Source: Gammaproteobacteria bacterium (GTDB taxonomy: Bacteria; Pseudomonadota; Gammaproteobacteria; Steroidobacterales; Steroidobacteraceae). Taken from it: 10,012 nt of DNA. The position numbers and the translations under genes are program-made. The DNA lies in assembly GCA_030040235.1 (NCBI GenBank), contig JASHUC010000145.1, positions 1 to 10,012 on the forward strand, read 5' to 3'. Below, piece after piece: positions 6,540 to 10,012 of the stretch. The notes beneath the pieces are model-generated. The model did no database searches. It saw only the letters and a program-made list of their open reading frames with translations, and was not told the DNA's origin. How positions within the stretch are numbered: position 1 is the stretch's first letter; each line of letters begins with the position of its first letter.

Positions 6540-6566
6540 CCCCGGGCGCTTTTAGCGCCCCCGGGG
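6540..6566 (-). terminator. Strong hairpin between queF and dksA, possible queF terminator
   Basis: GGGCGCT (6544-6550) pairs with AGCGCCC (6554-6560) across a TTT loop (+ strand). After a 2-base bulge the stem continues with CCCC (6540-6543) against GGGG (6563-6566), 11 bp in all. It lies between the queF stop and the dksA promoter, where a queF terminator would be expected. No T-run follows on the - strand, so the intrinsic terminator call is weak although the stem itself is clear. Confidence 0.4.
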
Positions 6567-6625
6567 CACCGGGATATGTCCCGCCGCCGGATGCACTGCC
6601 CGGCGTTTGGGCTCCCGGAAAGGCC

Positions 6626-7015
6626 TCAGGGCAGTGCGACGGGGACCGGGGCGTTCCAGCCGGGCTGCCGGCGCTCGACGATGACGCTCGTGTGAATGCC
6701 CCCGCGCACGTTGAAGCGCGCCGTGAGACGCAGGAACCGCGGCACGAGAAGCTGAGCGAGCCGGGAGGCGATCTCGTTCGTCACCGCCTCGTGAAAGGCG
6801 CCGCGGTTACGGAACGACCAGAGGTAGAGCTTGAGCGACTTGAGCTCGACGCACAGCCGGTCCGGAACATACTCGAGCTCCAGGGTCGCGAAATCCGGCT
6901 GGCCTGTCCTTGGACACAGACAGGTGAACTCCGGCAACGTCATGCGGATCGTGTAATCGTGATCCGGCTCGGGATTGGCGAAGGTCTCGAGGATCTGGTT
7001 GGGCTCGCCGGCCAT
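6626..7015 (-). CDS. queF: NADPH-dependent 7-cyano-7-deazaguanine (preQ0) reductase, short type
   Basis: QueF reduces the nitrile of preQ0 to preQ1, the base later inserted into tRNA during queuosine synthesis. Counting from the chosen ATG, the catalytic set is complete: nucleophile C34 in CPRTGQPD, D41, and H75-E76 in [10 protein letters not shown]. The family substrate/cofactor block [14 protein letters not shown] is at 57-70. The spacing (C to D 7, C to H 41) equals B. subtilis QueF (C55, D62, H96). At 129 residues this is the single-domain form, unlike the two-domain enzyme of about 280 residues in E. coli. A GTG at 7073-7075 would add 20 residues but leave only 10 bases before smc, so the ATG at 7013-7015 is preferred. 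I see no clear Shine-Dalgarno for either start. Confidence 0.95.
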   Translation of the reverse strand: MAGEPNQILETFANPEPDHDYTIRMTLPEFTCLCPRTGQPDFATLELEYVPDRLCVELKSLKLYLWSFRNRGAFHEAVTNEIASRLAQLLVPRFLRLTARFNVRGGIHTSVIVERRQPGWNAPVPVALP

Positions 7016-7085
7016 ATTCAAAGGCGGACCGCGAAGAATTAATCTATCATCCGGGAAAGCAACCGCGGGGGTCACTACTTACACG
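7016..7085. promoter_or_regulatory. Divergent queF/smc intergenic region
   Basis: These 70 bases must hold whatever promoters drive queF and smc. The AT-rich centre (about 7036-7050) contains TATCAT (7045-7050, five of six -10 matches, + strand) for smc and TAGATT on the - strand for queF. Neither has a convincing -35 at normal spacing. A G-run (7067-7071) is a distant, weak candidate Shine-Dalgarno for smc. The region is assigned mainly by position. Confidence 0.35.
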
Positions 7086-10012
7086 ATGCGGCTCATCAAG
7101 ATCAAGCTCTCCGGTTTCAAATCCTTCGTCGATCCCACCACAATCAGCTTCCCCGGTACTCTCACGGGCGTCGTCGGCCCGAACGGCTGCGGCAAGTCGA
7201 ACATCATCGATGCCGTGCGCTGGGTCATGGGCGAGCTCTCGGCGAGGTATCTGCGCGGGGACTCGATGGCCGACGTGGTCTTCAACGGCTCGGTGAGCCG
7301 AAAGCCGGTCGGAACGGCCGCCGTCGAGCTCATATTCGACAACAGCGACGGCAAGATCGGCGGCGCGTACGCGAGCTATGGGGAGATTTCCCTGCGCCGC
7401 ACGGTCGCGCGCGACGGCAGCTCGGGGTACTTCCTGAACGGGGCACGCTGCCGGCGCAAGGACATCACGCAGCTGTTTCTCGGCACGGGACTGGGCTCGC
7501 GCAGCTACGCCATGATCGAGCAAGGAACGATCTCACGGGTCATCGAGGCGAAGCCCGAGGATATGCGCGCGCTGCTCGAGGAGGCTGCGGGGATCTCCCG
7601 GTACAAGGAACGGCGGCGCGAGACCGAGTCGCGCATGGCCGAGACGCGTGAGAATCTCGAGCGCTTGCAGGACGTGCGGGACGAGGTGGAGAAGCAGATC
7701 CGCCATCTGCAGCGCCAGGCGGCGACCGCGCGGCGCTATCAGGCTCTGAAGGAAGACGAGCGCCGCGCTGCCGCGGAGTTGCTCGCGCTGAAGCTGCGCG
7801 AGCTCGATCGTGGCGCCGGGGTGCACGACAGTGCCACGCGCGAGCGCGACCTCCTCATGCAGTCCGCGCTCGCCGAGCAACGCTCGGCCGAGGCGCACCT
7901 CGAGCGCCAGCGTGCGGTGCACGCCGAGCGCAACGAGCGGCTCTCGCAAGCTCAGGCTCGCTACTACGAGGCTGGGGCGGACGTGACCCGCACGGAGCAG
8001 GCCATCGAGCACACGCGGGAGCTGCGCGAACGCCAGCAGAGCGAGCTCGCCCAGGCGCGCGCGACGCTTGCGGAGCTCGCCGGCCATATCGAGCGCGACG
8101 AGCGGCAGATCGCCACCGTGCGCGAGGAGCTCACCGGGCTCGCGCCCCGGCTCGCCGAAGCTCAGCGCGAGGAGCATGCGACATCCGAGGCGCTCGCCCG
8201 GGCCGAGCAGGAGCTCGCCGAATGGCAGCAGCGCTGGGAGCGGTTCGTGGGGGCCGCCGGGGCGGCGAACCAGGCGAGCGAGGTCGAGCGCGCACGCATC
8301 GAGCAGCTCGAGGGACAGCTCGAACGCCTGGCGGCCCGGGCGGAGCGCTTCGCGACCGAGCGTGAGCAGCTCGCTGCGCAGGATTCCGGCGAGCAGCTCG
8401 GCGCGCTTGCCGCGCGCGAGACGGCGGCGCGCGAGCACAGCGAGGAGCGTACGCGCGCGCTCTCGGGCGCGCTCGGGCGCGTGCAGGCGCTGCGCTCGGA
8501 GCAGCTCTCCATCGAGGGGCAGCTCGAGGTGGCGCGCGCCGCTCGGGAGCGGGCACGCGGCGAGCTCGTCTCGCTCGAGGCGCTGCATCAGGCGGCGCTC
8601 GCCCGCGACGAAAGCGCCGTCGAGTGGCTCGAGGCGAGCGGAATCGGCGCCCGGCCGCGCGTGGCGGAGAGCCTCGAGGTGGAGCCGGGATGGGAGCGCG
8701 CCGTCGAAACCGCGCTCGGTGAGAACCTCGAAGCGGTCTGCATCGAGCGGCTCGATGAGCTCCTCGACTCTTTGGAGGCGTTCTCCGGCGGGCGCCTCAT
8801 GCTGCTCGAGCATCGGGACCGCGACGAGACGGGCGCGACCGAGCCGCACGCCGCCGGCTCGCTCGCAGCGAAAATCATCCGCGGGCCCGCCGCGCTTCGC
8901 CGGGAGCTCTCCCGGGTGCTTGCCGGGGAGTCCCTCGCCGAGGCGCTGCGCCGCCGCGCGACCCTCGCCGAAGACGAGTCGATCGTCACGCGCGGGGGCG
9001 AGTGGATCGGGAAGGATTGGGTGCGCCTGCGCCGCGGCCGGAACCCGCAGGAGGGCATCATCGAGCGTGAGCAGCGCCTGAAGGTGCTGCGCATGCAGTT
9101 CGGCGCCGAGGAGATGCGCGTCACGGGCATCGAGAGCGAGCTCGCCGCGGTGCGCGCCTCTCTCGCCCAGGCCGAGCATGATCGCGACCAGGCGCAGACG
9201 CAGATTCAGAGCGCGCATCGCGAGCACGCCGGGCTGCTCGGGCAATTCGAGGCGGCGCGAGCCCGATCGGAGCAATCATCGGTGCGCCTCGGCCGTTTGC
9301 AGGAGGAGACCGCGGAGACCACCCGCGAGGGTGCGGCGGCTCGCGAGGCGCTGGCGCGCGCCCGCGAGGCGCTCGATCGTGGGCTCGCGCTCTCCGGGGA
9401 GCTCGAGTCGCAGAAGCCGGCGCTCCAGGCCGAGCGCGACGAGCGACGCGAGCGGGTCACGCACGCGCGCACGCGCGCTCAGGCCGGACAGCTCGCGGCG
9501 CGCGATCTCATCGTGCGGACCGAGTCGCGTCGCTCGAGCGAGGCCTCGATGAGCGCCGGATTGAGCCGCATGCTCGAGCAGCGCTCCCAGCTGGCGCAGC
9601 GCTGCGAGACGCTCGAGGGCGAGCTTGCGGGGGGCGATGCACCGGCCCGCGCGCTCGGTGAGCGGCTCGAGACCTTCCTTGCTCAGCGGCTCGAAGGCGA
9701 GGGCGAGCTCGCCGCCGCGCGCCGTGCGCTCGAGGAGGCCGAGGAGGAGCTCCGCCGGCTCGATGAAGCGTGTGCCGCTGCCGAGCAACGCGTGCAGCAG
9801 GCCCGCGAGGCCATGGAGCAGGCGCGCCTTGCGGCTCAGGAGACGCGCGTGCGCCGTGAGGCGCTCGCCGAGCAGTTCGCGGCGACCGGCTTCGAGCTCG
9901 CGGGCCTTCTCGAGGCTCTGCCCGCGGATGCCGAATGGATGCGCTGGGAGGAGCAGCTCGCGGAGCTCAAGGCGGCCGTGGAGAGGCTGGGTCAGGTCAA
10001 TCTGGCGGCGAT
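7086..10012 (+). CDS. smc: Chromosome partition protein SMC (3' end outside window)
   Basis: SMC is the ATPase subunit of the Smc-ScpAB condensin, which organises and helps segregate the chromosome. The first 975 residues are present, of roughly 1,150-1,200 in the family. The N-terminal ATPase half has the Walker A GPNGCGKS at 31-38 and the Q-loop MIEQG around Q146, followed by EEAAGISRYKERR. Coiled-coil arm one (about 170-500) is rich in Glu/Arg/Ala/Leu. The hinge domain lies at about 505-650 (AVEWLEASGIGARPRVAESLEVEPGW onward, ending near GKDWVRLRRGRNPQEG). Arm two continues to the window edge, ending in GQVNLAA, just before the expected signature motif and Walker B. The frame is uninterrupted. 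The ATG gives the standard MRLIKIKLSGFKSF N-terminus. Confidence 0.97.
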   Translation, partial: MRLIKIKLSGFKSFVDPTTISFPGTLTGVVGPNGCGKSNIIDAVRWVMGELSARYLRGDSMADVVFNGSVSRKPVGTAAVELIFDNSDGKIGGAYASYGEISLRRTVARDGSSGYFLNGARCRRKDITQLFLGTGLGSRSYAMIEQGTISRVIEAKPEDMRALLEEAAGISRYKERRRETESRMAETRENLERLQDVRDEVEKQIRHLQRQAATARRYQALKEDERRAAAELLALKLRELDRGAGVHDSATRERDLLMQSALAEQRSAEAHLERQRAVHAERNERLSQAQARYYEAGADVTRTEQAIEHTRELRERQQSELAQARATLAELAGHIERDERQIATVREELTGLAPRLAEAQREEHATSEALARAEQELAEWQQRWERFVGAAGAANQASEVERARIEQLEGQLERLAARAERFATEREQLAAQDSGEQLGALAARETAAREHSEERTRALSGALGRVQALRSEQLSIEGQLEVARAARERARGELVSLEALHQAALARDESAVEWLEASGIGARPRVAESLEVEPGWERAVETALGENLEAVCIERLDELLDSLEAFSGGRLMLLEHRDRDETGATEPHAAGSLAAKIIRGPAALRRELSRVLAGESLAEALRRRATLAEDESIVTRGGEWIGKDWVRLRRGRNPQEGIIEREQRLKVLRMQFGAEEMRVTGIESELAAVRASLAQAEHDRDQAQTQIQSAHREHAGLLGQFEAARARSEQSSVRLGRLQEETAETTREGAAAREALARAREALDRGLALSGELESQKPALQAERDERRERVTHARTRAQAGQLAARDLIVRTESRRSSEASMSAGLSRMLEQRSQLAQRCETLEGELAGGDAPARALGERLETFLAQRLEGEGELAAARRALEEAEEELRRLDEACAAAEQRVQQAREAMEQARLAAQETRVRREALAEQFAATGFELAGLLEALPADAEWMRWEEQLAELKAAVERLGQVNLAA

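Noticed and set aside
7016..7075. A 20-residue longer QueF starting at GTG 7073-7075
   Set aside because: It would leave 10 bases between divergent genes, with no room for promoters. The extra residues do not resemble QueF N-termini.
7533..9275. A 580-codon open frame on the - strand opposite smc
   Set aside because: Its Leu/Arg/Ala/Gly-rich repetitive translation mirrors the Glu/Arg/Ala/Leu-rich SMC coiled coil. No start signal or family resemblance was seen.
9301..10012. Repetitive GAG/CTC/GCG-rich DNA in smc as a possible repeat array
   Set aside because: The periodicity comes from heptad coiled-coil coding with biased codons; the reading frame is intact and typical of SMC.

Overview
This window is a high-GC chromosomal segment from a proteobacterium, most likely a gammaproteobacterium. 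Supporting signs are the gene order infB-rbfA-truB-rpsO-pnp, a gluQ gene directly downstream of dksA, and a DksA with a long Ala/Lys/Pro-rich N-terminal extension and a degenerate zinc site. From memory, that DksA form recalls Xanthomonadales/Nevskiales-type lineages; this placement is an inference. A PhaR homologue suggests that the host makes polyhydroxyalkanoate (PHA) storage granules. The content is core genome. I see no prophage, transposon, CRISPR array, toxin-antitoxin pair, tRNA or rRNA.

Layout: positions 1-4094 (+) hold the translation/RNA-metabolism cluster: the 3' end of infB (IF2), rbfA, truB, rpsO (S15) and pnp (PNPase). The first three overlap by 1 and 7 bases. rpsO has a good candidate promoter in the tail of truB, and pnp has a strong Shine-Dalgarno after a 79-base spacer that can fold. 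pnp meets a convergent phaR (4111-4614, -), and a 6-bp inverted repeat at the junction carries the phaR stop codon in its loop. Upstream of phaR, 176 noncoding bases hold a TGC-rich dyad (CTGC-N4-GCAG) of the kind described for PhaR operators, plus an 8-bp inverted repeat in the leader.

Next on the - strand come gluQ, dksA and queF; transcription runs queF, dksA, gluQ, phaR. dksA has its own promoter with a perfect TATAAT and a GC-rich discriminator. gluQ has no ordinary start codon where its conserved domain begins and probably starts inside dksA. queF encodes a short, single-domain preQ0 reductase. QueF and GluQ act early and late in queuosine tRNA modification, so that pathway brackets dksA. 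A 70-base divergent gap then leads to smc (7086 onward, +), which runs off the window in its second coiled coil, before the signature and Walker B motifs.

No undescribed system is evident. The points most worth a second look are the PhaR-type operator at phaR, the unusual DksA, the missing gluQ start, and the short QueF.
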